Positions 34,444 to 43,166 of a stretch of 64,000 nucleotides of DNA are shown here, piece after piece. The DNA comes from Brachybacterium sp036311905 (GTDB taxonomy: Bacteria > Actinomycetota > Actinomycetes > Actinomycetales > Dermabacteraceae), in assembly GCF_036311905.1 (NCBI RefSeq), contig NZ_JAZDCH010000021.1:1-64000 (forward strand). Reading direction: 5' to 3'. The notes under the pieces were generated by a model. That model saw nothing but the letters and a program-made list of their open reading frames with translations, was not told the DNA's origin and made no database searches. The translations under genes were made by a program, and so were the position numbers. Position 1 is the stretch's first letter, and each line of letters starts with the position of its first letter.

Positions 34444-35382
34444 TCAGCGTCGCGGGGCGAGGAGGGCGAGCACCGGGCGATGGTCGGAGGATCCGCGCGG
34501 GCCGACCCGCACCGCGCGGACCTCGATTGGTCCGCGCACCCACATCGAGTCGAGGCGGCGCAGGGGCAGACGGGACGGATGGGTGGGGGCGTCCGGGGCG
34601 GGGGGACGGCCGGTCCGGGCGCCGGGGAGGCCGCCGCGGAGGACCAGCCCGAGACGACGCGCCAGCGACCGGGCGACCCGGGCAGCGCGCCCGGTCCGGG
34701 CACGGCGGGCGAGGAGGTCGCGCCGACGCGAGGCAGGCGGTCGGGACTCGTCGGCCGCGCGCGCGGAGCCGGCGGCCTCCCGCCAGCCGGTCGCGGCGAG
34801 GGCGGCGAGCTCGGGCGCGGCGGGGTCGGCGTTCAGGTCCCCCATCAGCACGGCGGGCACCTCGGGATCGAGCTCGTCGGTGCGGCGCACGAGCCCCTGC
34901 ACCTGTGCGGTGCGGTGCCGCGGATCGGCGTGATCCAGATGGGTGACCAGCACGTCGAGCGCGGTCCCGTCCGCTCGCCGGACGCGCGCGACGAGCACCG
35001 CGCGGGGCTCTCCCGGGGCGGCGGCGGGATGGTCGGGCAGCGGATGGTGCTGCGCCGTCTCGAGGTGATGCCGGGTCAGCAGAGCGACGCCGTAGCGGCG
35101 CGGCGGTGCGCCCACCGTCGTCGGCGGATGCTCGAGCGCGGCGCCAAAGGCGACCTCCAGACCGAGCTGCGCGGCGAGCCGCGCAGCCTGGTCCTCCCCG
35201 CGGGACCGCTCGCCGAAGGCGACGTCGACCTCCTGCAGACCGATCACGTCGGCCCCGAGCGCGGCGATCTCCCGCGCCGTGCGCACGAGGTCCACGCGCC
35301 CGTCGGCCCCCAGCCCATGGCGGATGTTCCAGGTCGCGACCCTCCAGAGGGCCGCCACCGGGCCGGGTGCCGGGGGCGTCAC
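34444..35382 (-). CDS. Endonuclease/exonuclease/phosphatase-fold hydrolase
   Basis: A 312-residue EEP-superfamily protein. Conserved catalytic strands are visible as VATWNIRHGLG (Asn), IGLQEVD (Glu), LVTHLDHADPRHR (His), VLMGDLNADP (Asp/Asn) and GSSDHRPVLA (Asp-His). Substrates in the family include DNA, RNA, sphingolipids and inositol phosphates, so no specific reaction is assigned. A strongly Arg-rich insertion of about 60 residues separates the last two motifs. GTG 35382 overlaps the dnaE stop by 4 nt, so it is coupled to dnaE. No signal peptide is evident. Confidence 0.88.
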   Translation of the reverse strand: MTPPAPGPVAALWRVATWNIRHGLGADGRVDLVRTAREIAALGADVIGLQEVDVAFGERSRGEDQAARLAAQLGLEVAFGAALEHPPTTVGAPPRRYGVALLTRHHLETAQHHPLPDHPAAAPGEPRAVLVARVRRADGTALDVLVTHLDHADPRHRTAQVQGLVRRTDELDPEVPAVLMGDLNADPAAPELAALAATGWREAAGSARAADESRPPASRRRDLLARRARTGRAARVARSLARRLGLVLRGGLPGARTGRPPAPDAPTHPSRLPLRRLDSMWVRGPIEVRAVRVGPRGSSDHRPVLALLAPRR

Positions 35383-38300
35383 TGCAGGCAGCCCGGTCCC
35401 AGCAGTGCCTTGAGGGAGGCGTACAGGGCAGCGGACGGGGTGACCGAGAGCCGCTTGTCCAGCTGCATCAGGGTGGTGCGGCCCGGCTCCTGCAAACGCA
35501 GCCGCACCTCGCTCGAGCCGGGGTTGTCCTCGAGGACGCCGCGGAGCTGCTCGGCCACCTTGTTCGTGGCGCGCAGGGCGGGCAGGGCGATGACGACGGG
35601 CCCGTCGGCCCCGCCCCCGGTCTCGGGGATCGACATCTCCATGACCCGCAGCTCGGGCATGCCCTTGGAGGTGTCGACCCGTCCCTTCATGGAGACGATC
35701 AGGTCCTCGGCGAGCTCGCCGGCGACCGTGAGATAGGTGGACGGGAAGAGCAGGCAGTCGATCGAGCCCTCGAGGTCCTCGACCGTGGCGATCGCCCACA
35801 TGTCGCCCTTCTTCGTGGTCTTGCGCTGCAGCGTCGTGACCAGGCCCGCGATCGTCACCATCTGGCCGTCCTCGACCGCGCCCTCGTCGGCGAGCGCGCT
35901 GATCGAGGTGGTCGAGTTCTGGGCGATGACGTGTTCGAGCCCGTAGAGCGGGTGGTCCGAGACGTACAGGCCCAGCATGTTCCGCTCGAAGGCGAGCTTC
36001 TGCTTGCGGTCCCACTCGGGCAGGTCGGGGATGGTGATCGTCGCGGCGGAGCCCGAGGCCATGGTCTCGCCGTCCTCCCCCACCCCGGCGAAGACGTCGG
36101 CGAAGAGGTCGTACTGGCCCTGGGCCTCCTTGCGCTTGACGTCCACGACGGAGTCGACGGCGTCCTCGTGGACCAGCACCAGGGAGCGCCGGTTCGCGCC
36201 GAGGGAGTCGAAGGCGCCGCCCTTGATGAGCGACTCGATGGTGCGCTTGTTGCAGACGGTCAGGGGGACCTTGTCGAGGAAGTCGGTGAAGGAGGTGAAG
36301 GCGCCCTTCTCCTCGCGCGCCTTGATGATCTCCTCGACGACGTTGGCGCCGACGTTCCGGATCGCGGAGAGGCCGAAGCGGATGTCCTCGCCGACGGCGG
36401 AGAAGTAGAGGTCCGACTCGTTGACGTCGGGCGGGAGGACGGTGATGCCGCGGTGGCGGCAGTCGCCGAGGTACAGGCCGAGCCGGTCGCGGTTCTCCTG
36501 GGTGGAGGTGAGCAGCGCGGCCATGTACTCGGTGGGATGGTTGGCCTTGAGGTAGGCGGTCCAGTAGGAGACCACGCCGTAGGCGGCCGAGTGCGACTTG
36601 TTGAAGGCGTAGTCGGCGAAGGGCAGCAGCGTCTCCCAGAGGGCGGCGACCGCGGCGTCGGAGTAGCCGTTCCCCTTCATGCCCGCCTCGAAGGAGACGT
36701 ACTGCTTGTCCAGCTCCGCCTTCTTCTTCTTGCCCATGGCGCGGCGGAGGATGTCCGCCTCGCCGAGCGAGTAGCCCGCGACCTTCTGCGCGGTCTGCAT
36801 GACCTGCTCCTGGTAGACGAGCACGCCGTAGGTCTCGCCGAGGATCTCGGCGAGCGGCTCCTCGAGCTCCGGGTGGATCGGGGTGATCGGCTGCAGGCCG
36901 TTCTTGCGCAGCGCGTAGTTGGTGTGCGAGCCCATGCCCATCGGGCCCGGGCGGTAGAGCGCGGAGACCGCGGTGATGTCACCGAACTGGTCGGGCTTCA
37001 TCTGGCGGAGCAGGGTGCGCATGCCGGAGCCGTCCAGCTGGAACACGCCGAGGGTGTCGCCGCGCTGCAGCAGCTCGTAGGTATTCTGGTCGTCGAACGG
37101 CAGGGTCTCGAGATCCGGCGGGGTCTTCCCGTTGCGGGTCATGTTCTCGACCGCGTCCGAGAGCACGGTGAGGTTCCGCAGCCCCAGGAAGTCCATCTTC
37201 AGCAGGCCGAGGGTCTCACAGGTCGGGTACTCGAACTGCGTGATGATCTGGCCGTCGGAGGGCCGGCGCATCATCGGGATGATGTCGGTCAGCGTGTGGC
37301 TGGACATGATGACGGCGCAGGCGTGGACTCCCCAGCCGCGGGTCAGGCCCTCGACGCCCTTGGCGATGCCGACGACCTTCTGGACGTCCGGGTCCTCGTC
37401 GTGCATCCGCCGGAACTCGGTGGCCTCCGCATAGCGCTTGTGCTCGGGGTCGAAGATGCCGTTGATCGGGATGTCCTTGCCCATGACCGCCGGGGGCAGG
37501 GCCTTGGTGATCCGGTCGCCCATCGCGAAGGGGTAGTCCAGGACGCGCGCGGCGTCCTTGAGGGAGTTCTTCGTCTTCATGACGCCGTAGGTGACGACCT
37601 GGGCGACCTTGTCGTCGCCGTACTTCTGCTCGACGTAGTCGATGACCTCGCCGCGGCGGCGATCGTCGAAGTCGACGTCGAAGTCGGGCATGGAGACGCG
37701 GTCGGGGTTCAGGAATCGCTCGAAGAGCAGGCCGTGCTCGATCGGGTCGAGGTCGGTGATGCGCATCGCGTAGGCGACCATCGAGCCGGCGCCGGAGCCA
37801 CGGCCCGGTCCCACGCGGATGCCCTGCTCCTTGGCCCACTTGATGTAGTCGGAGACGACGAGGAAGTAGCCGGGGAAGCCCATCTGCAGGATGATCCCGA
37901 CCTCGTAGTCGGCGCGCTGCTGGACCTCGTCGGGGATGCCGGAGGGGTAGCGGTAGTGCAGGCCGTCCTGCACCTGCTTGACGAACCAGGACTCCTCGTC
38001 CTCTCCGCCGGGGGTCGGGAAGTGCGGCATGTAATTCGCGCCCTCGTTCGTGGTGGTGAACGAGACGTCACACATCTCTGCGATGCGCAGCGTGTTGTCG
38101 CAGGCCTCGGGGAACTCGCGGAACAGCTCCCGCATCTGCTGCGCGGACTTCAGGAAGTAGCCGGAGCCGTCGAACTTGAAACGGTCCGGGTCGTTCAGCT
38201 TCGAGCCGGAGTTGATGCACAGCAGGACGTCCTGGATGGTGGCGTCCTCCTCGGTGACGTAGTGGAGGTCATTGGTGGCGACCAGCGGCGCGCCGATCGC

Positions 38301-38951
38301 CTTGGCGACCTCGAGGAGGTCCTTGGTGACCCGCTTCTCGATGGACAGTCCGTGGTCCATCAGCTCGATGAAGTAGTTCTCCCGTCCGAACATGTCCTGG
38401 AACTCGCCAGCGGCCTTCACGGCCTCGTCGAACTGGCCCAGGCGGAGCCGGGTCTGCACCTCGCCGGAGGGGCAGCCGGTGGTGGCGATGAGGCCCGGCG
38501 CGTACTTCGCGAGGATCTCGCGGTCCATGCGGGGCCACTTGCCCATCTGCCCGTCGAGCGAGGCGGCCGAGCCCAGGCGGAAGAGGTTGTGCATGCCCTC
38601 CGTCGACTTCGACAGCAGGGTCATGTGCGTGTAGGCACCGCGCGCGGAGACGTCGTCGCCCGCGGCCTGCTGCTCCTTGGTGCCCCACTGGACGCGGGTG
38701 CGGTCATGACGGCTCGTCCCCGGGGTCACGTACGCCTCGATGCCGATGATCGGCTTCACGCCCGCCTTGGTCGCCGCGGCGTAGAACTCGTAGGCGCCGA
38801 AGAGGTACCCGTGGTCCGTGATCGCGACCGCGCTCTGCCCGAGGTTCGCCGCCTCCGCGACGAGCTTGTCGATCTTCGCGGCCCCGTCCAGGAGCGAGTA
38901 ATCGGTGTGGACGTGGAGGTGGACGAAGTCATCGGTGCCCGGAGAAGCCAT
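35379..38951 (-). CDS. dnaE: DNA polymerase III alpha subunit
   Basis: A 1190-residue replicative polymerase catalytic subunit. The N-terminal PHP domain (HLHVHTDYSLLDGA, AITDHG) is a possible proofreading nuclease. The polymerase core has GRGSGAGSMVAYA and the catalytic aspartates in MPDFDVDFDD, then helix-hairpin-helix and the C-terminal OB domain (VTIAGLVTTLQRKTTKKGD). The length and PHP residues fit the actinobacterial replicative DnaE1 rather than ImuC. TACCCT lies 7 nt before ATG 38951. The EEP hydrolase gene is translationally coupled downstream. Confidence 0.97.
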   Translation of the reverse strand: MASPGTDDFVHLHVHTDYSLLDGAAKIDKLVAEAANLGQSAVAITDHGYLFGAYEFYAAATKAGVKPIIGIEAYVTPGTSRHDRTRVQWGTKEQQAAGDDVSARGAYTHMTLLSKSTEGMHNLFRLGSAASLDGQMGKWPRMDREILAKYAPGLIATTGCPSGEVQTRLRLGQFDEAVKAAGEFQDMFGRENYFIELMDHGLSIEKRVTKDLLEVAKAIGAPLVATNDLHYVTEEDATIQDVLLCINSGSKLNDPDRFKFDGSGYFLKSAQQMRELFREFPEACDNTLRIAEMCDVSFTTTNEGANYMPHFPTPGGEDEESWFVKQVQDGLHYRYPSGIPDEVQQRADYEVGIILQMGFPGYFLVVSDYIKWAKEQGIRVGPGRGSGAGSMVAYAMRITDLDPIEHGLLFERFLNPDRVSMPDFDVDFDDRRRGEVIDYVEQKYGDDKVAQVVTYGVMKTKNSLKDAARVLDYPFAMGDRITKALPPAVMGKDIPINGIFDPEHKRYAEATEFRRMHDEDPDVQKVVGIAKGVEGLTRGWGVHACAVIMSSHTLTDIIPMMRRPSDGQIITQFEYPTCETLGLLKMDFLGLRNLTVLSDAVENMTRNGKTPPDLETLPFDDQNTYELLQRGDTLGVFQLDGSGMRTLLRQMKPDQFGDITAVSALYRPGPMGMGSHTNYALRKNGLQPITPIHPELEEPLAEILGETYGVLVYQEQVMQTAQKVAGYSLGEADILRRAMGKKKKAELDKQYVSFEAGMKGNGYSDAAVAALWETLLPFADYAFNKSHSAAYGVVSYWTAYLKANHPTEYMAALLTSTQENRDRLGLYLGDCRHRGITVLPPDVNESDLYFSAVGEDIRFGLSAIRNVGANVVEEIIKAREEKGAFTSFTDFLDKVPLTVCNKRTIESLIKGGAFDSLGANRRSLVLVHEDAVDSVVDVKRKEAQGQYDLFADVFAGVGEDGETMASGSAATITIPDLPEWDRKQKLAFERNMLGLYVSDHPLYGLEHVIAQNSTTSISALADEGAVEDGQMVTIAGLVTTLQRKTTKKGDMWAIATVEDLEGSIDCLLFPSTYLTVAGELAEDLIVSMKGRVDTSKGMPELRVMEMSIPETGGGADGPVVIALPALRATNKVAEQLRGVLEDNPGSSEVRLRLQEPGRTTLMQLDKRLSVTPSAALYASLKALLGPGCLQ

Positions 38952-38958
38952 GCGCTCC

Positions 38959-38964
38959 AGGGTA
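38959..38964 (-). promoter_or_regulatory. Predicted leaderless -10 for dnaE
   Basis: TACCCT on the minus strand, 7 nt (GGAGCGC) before ATG 38951. GGAG in the spacer could alternatively act as a weak ribosome-binding site. Confidence 0.5.
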
Positions 38965-39074
38965 ATCCGGGACGCCCCGCGGAGGGGCTCGGCGCGGGGT
39001 CGGAGAGGTCACCCCGGCGCGTCCGGCGTGTCGGGAATCCGGGGGCGCGTCGGGACGTTGCCGCGGCTGTTCAG

Positions 39075-39092
39075 CGGGGGTCGGAGCCCCCG
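39075..39092 (-). terminator. Short hairpin after the 243-residue unknown gene
   Basis: CGGGGGT and GCCCCCG around the loop CGGA, 32 bp past the stop at 39124. The stem is only 7 bp and carries one wobble. Confidence 0.45.
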
Positions 39093-39123
39093 GCGTGGGT
39101 GAGCAGTTGCTCGGCGGGACCGC

Positions 39124-39855
39124 TCACGCCCCGTCCTCCTCCGCCTCGCGCTCGCGGCGCATGTCGGCGAGGAGGCGGCCCATGTAGTCGTGGACGTCCT
39201 CGTAGCTCAGGGAGCGCTCGTCGCGGCGCGGCGGGATGCCGCCCACGAAGGCGCCGCCGTGCCAGGCCAGCGAGTCGTCCGGGAGGGTCGGGTCCTCGTC
39301 GCGCCACAGGTCCAGGGGGATCGCGTGGGCGGCGAGGTCGGCGGCGATCTCCGCCGCGCGGGCCGGCTCGCCCGAGCGCTGCAACACGGCGACGAGCAGG
39401 GACTGGGCGGCCCAGGCGAGGGCGTCGTCGTCCCGGTCCTCCCCCGGTTCGACGCACTCGAGGACCAGCGCGACGTAACTCGCGGCGAGCTCGTCCGCCC
39501 CGTCCTCGTAGTGGTCGGTCGCGACGCGCAGCGCGACCCGCGGCACCAGCTCCCGTGCCTCCCACAGCACCGCGGCGCCGACGAGCGCCATCCCCACCCC
39601 CGTCGGGAAGTCGGGATCCTGGGCCAGGGCGGAGGTGGACGCGCGACCGGACCGGCGCTCGTCGTCGGCCGCGAGGAACTCCTCCACCGCGCGGGCGATC
39701 GCCGCCCGCATCGCCTCGTCGTTCCGCAGCGCCACCTCGGCGCCCGCGGGGTCCAGGCCCAGGCGGCGCGCGACACGGGCGACGGGGAAATCGGGGCGCG
39801 ACAGGGCCGCGGAGCGCGTGGGGGTGAGGGCGCCGGGGAGCTGCTCGTCGGTCAT
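39124..39855 (-). CDS. Conserved-looking soluble protein of unknown function
   Basis: A 243-residue protein I do not recognise. It is acidic and Ala/Glu/Asp-rich with no membrane segment. Predicted features are an N-terminal helix-turn-helix-like stretch (VARVARRLGLDPAGAEVALRND), a central helical repeat region (VALRVATDHYEDGADELAASYVALVLECV, about 120-150, and ALAWAAQSLLVAVLQRSGEP) and a Tyr/Asp-rich C-terminal part (SYEDVHDYMGRLLADM). The helical pairs suggest a TPR-like or scaffold fold (inference). TACCGT exactly 6 nt before ATG 39855 supports the start. It lies alone between rluD and dnaE. Confidence 0.8.
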   Translation of the reverse strand: MTDEQLPGALTPTRSAALSRPDFPVARVARRLGLDPAGAEVALRNDEAMRAAIARAVEEFLAADDERRSGRASTSALAQDPDFPTGVGMALVGAAVLWEARELVPRVALRVATDHYEDGADELAASYVALVLECVEPGEDRDDDALAWAAQSLLVAVLQRSGEPARAAEIAADLAAHAIPLDLWRDEDPTLPDDSLAWHGGAFVGGIPPRRDERSLSYEDVHDYMGRLLADMRREREAEEDGA

Positions 39856-39861
39856 GGTCCG

Positions 39862-39867
39862 ACGGTA
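39862..39867 (-). promoter_or_regulatory. Predicted leaderless -10 for the 243-residue unknown gene
   Basis: TACCGT on the minus strand with a 6-nt spacer, identical in hexamer and spacing to the murC case at 48217-48222. Confidence 0.6.
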
Positions 39868-39885
39868 TCGCCTGGACGCGCCCGC

Positions 39886-40812
39886 TCAGCGCTCCCTGAG
39901 CCGGTCCAGGGCCTGCTGCAGGTCCGCCGGGTACTGCGAGGAGAAGGTGACCTGCTCCCCGGTGGCGGGGTGGATGAAGCCGAGTTCCATCGCGTGCAGC
40001 CACTGCCGGATCAGTCCGACCCGCTCCGCGAGGGTCGGGTCCGCGCCGTACAGCGGATCGCCGACGAGAGGGTGCTTCAGCGCCGCCATGTGCACGCGGA
40101 TCTGGTGGGTGCGGCCCGTCTCGAGCTTGACCCGCAGCAGGGTCGCGCCGCGCAGCGCCTCGAGGGTCGAGTAATGGGTGACGGAGTGCTTGCCGTCGCT
40201 GCGCACCGCGAACTTGTAGTCGTGGTTCGGGGACCGGCCGATCGGGGCCTCGATCGTGCCCTCGGGCTGGTCCGGGGTCCCCTGGCAGACGGCGTGGTAG
40301 ACCTTGTCCACCTCGCGGGCGCGGAAGGCGTCCTTGAGCGTGGTGTAGGCGAGCTCGGTGCGGGCGACCACCATGAGCCCGCTCGTGCCGACGTCGAGGC
40401 GGGAGACGATGCCCTGCCGATCGGGGTCGCCGCTGGTGCGGATCGACACCCCCGCCGCCGCGAGATGGCCGAGGACCGTCGGCCCCGACCAGCCGGCGCT
40501 CGGATGCGCGGCGACGCCGACGGGCTTGTCGATGACCACAATGTGCTCGTCCTGGTGGACGAGGCTCATGCCCTCGGCGATCTGCGGCCGCACCTGGGTC
40601 GCGGGGCGCTCGTCAGGGATCTCGACGCTGAGCAGAGCGCCCGGTTCGAGTCGCTGCGAGCGGGGCGGGACGCGACCGTCGATCTGCACGTGCCCGGCGT
40701 CCACGAGATCGGCGACGCGGGTGCGGGACAGGCCCAGCAGGCGCGAGAGGCCGGCGTCGACCCGCTCCCCCGCGAGACCGTCGGGGACCATCAGGGTGCG
40801 GTGGCCGCTCAC
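39886..40812 (-). CDS. rluD: RluA/RluD family pseudouridine synthase
   Basis: A 308-residue pseudouridine synthase, probably modifying 23S rRNA. An S4 RNA-binding domain (about 10-75, RTRVADLVDAGHVQIDGR) precedes the catalytic domain with VSRLDVGTSGLMVVA, where the Asp is the nucleophile, and the ETGRTHQIRVHM motif. GTG 40812 overlaps the lspA stop (GTGA), the usual actinobacterial lspA-rluD pair. The assignment to RluD rather than another RluA paralogue rests on this synteny. Confidence 0.92.
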   Translation of the reverse strand: MSGHRTLMVPDGLAGERVDAGLSRLLGLSRTRVADLVDAGHVQIDGRVPPRSQRLEPGALLSVEIPDERPATQVRPQIAEGMSLVHQDEHIVVIDKPVGVAAHPSAGWSGPTVLGHLAAAGVSIRTSGDPDRQGIVSRLDVGTSGLMVVARTELAYTTLKDAFRAREVDKVYHAVCQGTPDQPEGTIEAPIGRSPNHDYKFAVRSDGKHSVTHYSTLEALRGATLLRVKLETGRTHQIRVHMAALKHPLVGDPLYGADPTLAERVGLIRQWLHAMELGFIHPATGEQVTFSSQYPADLQQALDRLRER

Positions 40813-41414
40813 GCCTCCCGCTCCTCCGGCGCCTCGGCCTCTGCCGTCGCGGCATCCTCTGCGTCCCCGGCGGCGGGATCCGCGTGCAGGCCGATCACGC
40901 CGAGCAGCACGATGAGGATCGCCCCGCCGACGACGCCCATGTCGGCGATGTTGAACACCGGCCAGTTCGGCAGCTCGAGGAAGTCCACGACCTCGCCGCG
41001 GAACGGGGCAGGCGGCCGCAGTATTCGATCGTGGATGTTGCCGAGCGCCCCGCCGAGGATCATGCCGAGGGCCAGGGAGTACCAGGGCGAACGCACGGAG
41101 GTGACCGCGAAGACGAGGACGCCCACGATGATCAGGATCTGCAGGCACGTGACGACGGGCGTGATCCCGGCCCCCATGCCCCAGGCGGCGCCCGAGTTGT
41201 ACAGCAACGTCAGCTGCAGGAACTCGCCGACGAACGGCTGGGGAACGAGCTCCTCGAGGTTCGCCTCCGCCCAGTTCTTGGTGACCTGGTCGAGGACGAG
41301 CAGGATCGCGCCGAGCACGACCATGATGCCGAGGACCCCGGGGAGGGGGAGACGGCGACGAGCGCCGGACCCCAGGGGCCCGGCGCTCGTCGCAGAGGAG
41401 GCGTGACGGCTCAC
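40809..41414 (-). CDS. lspA: Lipoprotein signal peptidase (signal peptidase II)
   Basis: A 201-residue membrane aspartyl protease that cleaves prolipoproteins. Four transmembrane helices are visible. The catalytic aspartates lie in GALGNIHDRI (an unusual His before the Asp where many enzymes have Ile or Val) and VFNIADMGV. LVLDQVTKNW and NSGAAWGM are further family motifs. The C-terminal 30 residues are an acidic Ala/Glu tail. GTG 41414 overlaps the divIVA stop by 4 nt. Confidence 0.93.
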   Translation of the reverse strand: MSRHASSATSAGPLGSGARRRLPLPGVLGIMVVLGAILLVLDQVTKNWAEANLEELVPQPFVGEFLQLTLLYNSGAAWGMGAGITPVVTCLQILIIVGVLVFAVTSVRSPWYSLALGMILGGALGNIHDRILRPPAPFRGEVVDFLELPNWPVFNIADMGVVGGAILIVLLGVIGLHADPAAGDAEDAATAEAEAPEEREA

Positions 41415-42097
41415 AGGCCGAAGGTCGCCTGCTTGTCCTGCGTCTCGCTCGTGTCGAGATCGCGGAGCTGGTTCTCGAGGTAGTTGCGCAGACGGTTGCG
41501 GTAGTCGCGCTCGAACGTACGCAGGCCCTCGATGGTCTTGTCGAGCTCGGCCTTCTTCGACTCGAGCTCCGCGAGGGTCGTGCGGGACTTCTCCTCGGCC
41601 TCGCCGACGATGCGCTTGTGCTCGTCGTTCGCTTCGGCGATGAGGCGGTCGCGCTCGTCCTCGCCGTTCTTGACGTACTCGTCGTGGAGGCGGTTCGCGA
41701 GGGCGATGATGCCGGCCGCGTCTGTCGGCGCGGAGGAGGCCGCGGCGGGCGCGGGCTGCTCGGCGGGGGCCTCGGGCTCGACGACGGCCTGCGGGGCCGT
41801 GGTGTCGACATCCGCGGCGGGCGCCTCGGCGACGGGGGCGGCGTCGATCAGCTCGGCGTCGTCCTCCACCGGGGCCGCATCGGCGGCGGCCGCGGCCGGG
41901 GCGGACTCCAGCTCCGCGATGCGGTTCTGGGCCTCCTCCAGCTCCTTGGTGAGGCGGTTGTTCTCGTCGATCAGCTCTTGGAGGCGCGGCAGGATGTCGT
42001 TGTCGAGGTAGTTGTCCACCTCGTCCATGTCATAGCCCTCGGAGAACCGAACCGGTGTGAACCGCTTGTGCAGCAGGTCATCGGGCATCAGAGCCAT
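41411..42097 (-). CDS. divIVA: DivIVA/Wag31-like polar growth and division protein
   Basis: A 228-residue coiled-coil scaffold that marks negatively curved membrane at poles and septa and directs peptidoglycan synthesis in actinobacteria. The N-terminal membrane-binding domain contains FTPVRFSEGYDMDEVDNYLD, followed by the first coiled coil. An Ala/Pro/Asp-rich linker (about 65-125) and a second long coiled coil (about 128-210, EDERDRLIAEANDEHKRIVG) follow. GAAGGTG precedes ATG 42097, and a TAGGCT -10 at 42151-42156 gives a leader of about 46 nt. lspA is coupled downstream. Confidence 0.93.
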   Translation of the reverse strand: MALMPDDLLHKRFTPVRFSEGYDMDEVDNYLDNDILPRLQELIDENNRLTKELEEAQNRIAELESAPAAAAADAAPVEDDAELIDAAPVAEAPAADVDTTAPQAVVEPEAPAEQPAPAAASSAPTDAAGIIALANRLHDEYVKNGEDERDRLIAEANDEHKRIVGEAEEKSRTTLAELESKKAELDKTIEGLRTFERDYRNRLRNYLENQLRDLDTSETQDKQATFGL

Positions 42098-42150
42098 GGG
42101 TCACCTTCTCGTCAGTCTGGGGTGGTCTCTGCGCCGGGCGCAGTGCGGAC

Positions 42151-42156
42151 AGCCTA
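42151..42156 (-). promoter_or_regulatory. Predicted -10 for divIVA
   Basis: TAGGCT on the minus strand in the 142-bp yggT-divIVA gap, suggesting an independent divIVA-lspA-rluD transcript. Confidence 0.45.
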
Positions 42157-42239
42157 GCGGATCCGGCGCGCTCACCGGACGTCCCGGCCGATCAGCCGAT
42201 CAGCCGGACACCGGGGAGCCCATGCGAGCTCACCGGAGC

Positions 42240-42527
42240 TCACGCGAGCGAGGAGAGCACCGCCATGAGCACCCAGCAGGCCACGAGCAGCAGCATCAGG
42301 CTGAGGTCGAGGGCCACCGGCCCCAGGCGGAGCGGCGGGATGAGGCGGCGCAGGAACATCACCGGGGGGTCCGTCAGCGTGAACACGACCTCGAAGAGCA
42401 CCAGCACCAGCCCCGTCGGCCGGAAGTCGCGGGCGTACCCGCGGATCCAGTCGATCACCAGCCGCGCGAGCAGCAGGAGCATGTACAGGAACACTGCGAG
42501 ATACAGCACCCCGGCGACGAGCTGCAC
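42240..42527 (-). CDS. YggT family membrane protein
   Basis: A 95-residue protein with two hydrophobic helices (about 3-25 and 68-92) flanking the conserved YggT centre DWIRGYARDFRPTG and TDPPVMFLRRLIPPLRLG. The function of the family is not established. It is regularly found between sepF and divIVA in actinobacteria and is thought to act in division or osmotic tolerance. GTG 42527 lies 6 nt after the sepF stop. Confidence 0.92.
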   Translation of the reverse strand: MQLVAGVLYLAVFLYMLLLLARLVIDWIRGYARDFRPTGLVLVLFEVVFTLTDPPVMFLRRLIPPLRLGPVALDLSLMLLLVACWVLMAVLSSLA

Positions 42528-42533
42528 GGAACC

Positions 42534-43022
42534 TCAGCTCTGGTTGTAGAAGTTGCCCTCGTCGGCGGAGGTGTCCCCGTCGACCTGGACGAACTCGGGC
42601 GAGAGCAGGAACACCTTGGAGGTGACGCGCTCGATGCTGCCGCGCAGACCGAAGACGAGGCCCGCGGAGAAGTCGACCATGCGCTTGGCGTCGCCGTCCT
42701 GCATGTCGGAGAGGTTCACGATGACGGGGATGCCGTCCCGGAAGGACTCGCCGATCGCCTTGGCGTCGTTGTAGGAACGGGGGTGGATCGTGGTGATGCG
42801 GTGCATCGAGTCCTCCACTGCCGGGGCCATCGCCACGACGTTGGACCGCTGGCGGATGGGGGTCACCTGAGCCTCCCGTTCGAGAGCCGGCTCGGGGCCG
42901 CGCTCGGTGCGTCGGGCCGGAGCGGCAGGCTCGTCCTGTCGGACCCGCTCGTCCTCGTAGTACTCGTCGTCGACCTCGTTGGCGAGGCCGAGAGCGACCA
43001 TGGCGTTGCGCCAGTTGCCCAT
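42534..43022 (-). CDS. sepF: Cell division protein SepF
   Basis: A 162-residue membrane-binding FtsZ partner that tethers the Z-ring in actinobacteria, which lack FtsA. The N-terminal amphipathic helix MGNWRNAMVALGL is followed by an acidic linker (about 18-65) and the globular SepF core (YNDAKAIGESFRDGIPVIVN, KRMVDFSAGLVFGLRGSIER). The upstream open frame to 43097 is not family-like. GGGAGA before ATG 43022 supports the chosen start. It interacts with the FtsZ C-terminal peptide encoded nearby. Confidence 0.95.
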   Translation of the reverse strand: MGNWRNAMVALGLANEVDDEYYEDERVRQDEPAAPARRTERGPEPALEREAQVTPIRQRSNVVAMAPAVEDSMHRITTIHPRSYNDAKAIGESFRDGIPVIVNLSDMQDGDAKRMVDFSAGLVFGLRGSIERVTSKVFLLSPEFVQVDGDTSADEGNFYNQS

Positions 43023-43166
43023 CGTGGATCTCCCGTGTGTTGTTCGCGCTGACCTGGGCTCCGGGGAAGCACGGGGAGTGCGTGGGAGCCCGTTCACCGA
43101 AAGTACCGCAGGGTCGCGGGGCGCCCCGGGAGGCGCCCGGCGTGTCGGTCGGCGTGTCGGACCTCC

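Noticed and set aside
39071..39127. 18-codon frame (GTG 39127) overlapping the end of the 243-residue gene
   Set aside because: The GTGA overlap looks tempting, but the frame is tiny, has no recognisable feature, and its end falls within the terminator hairpin.
35106..39827. Plus-strand frame of 1573 codons antisense to dnaE
   Set aside because: Its composition (Val/Asp/Gly/Leu repeats) is the mirror of dnaE codon usage, and dnaE itself is fully supported by motifs.
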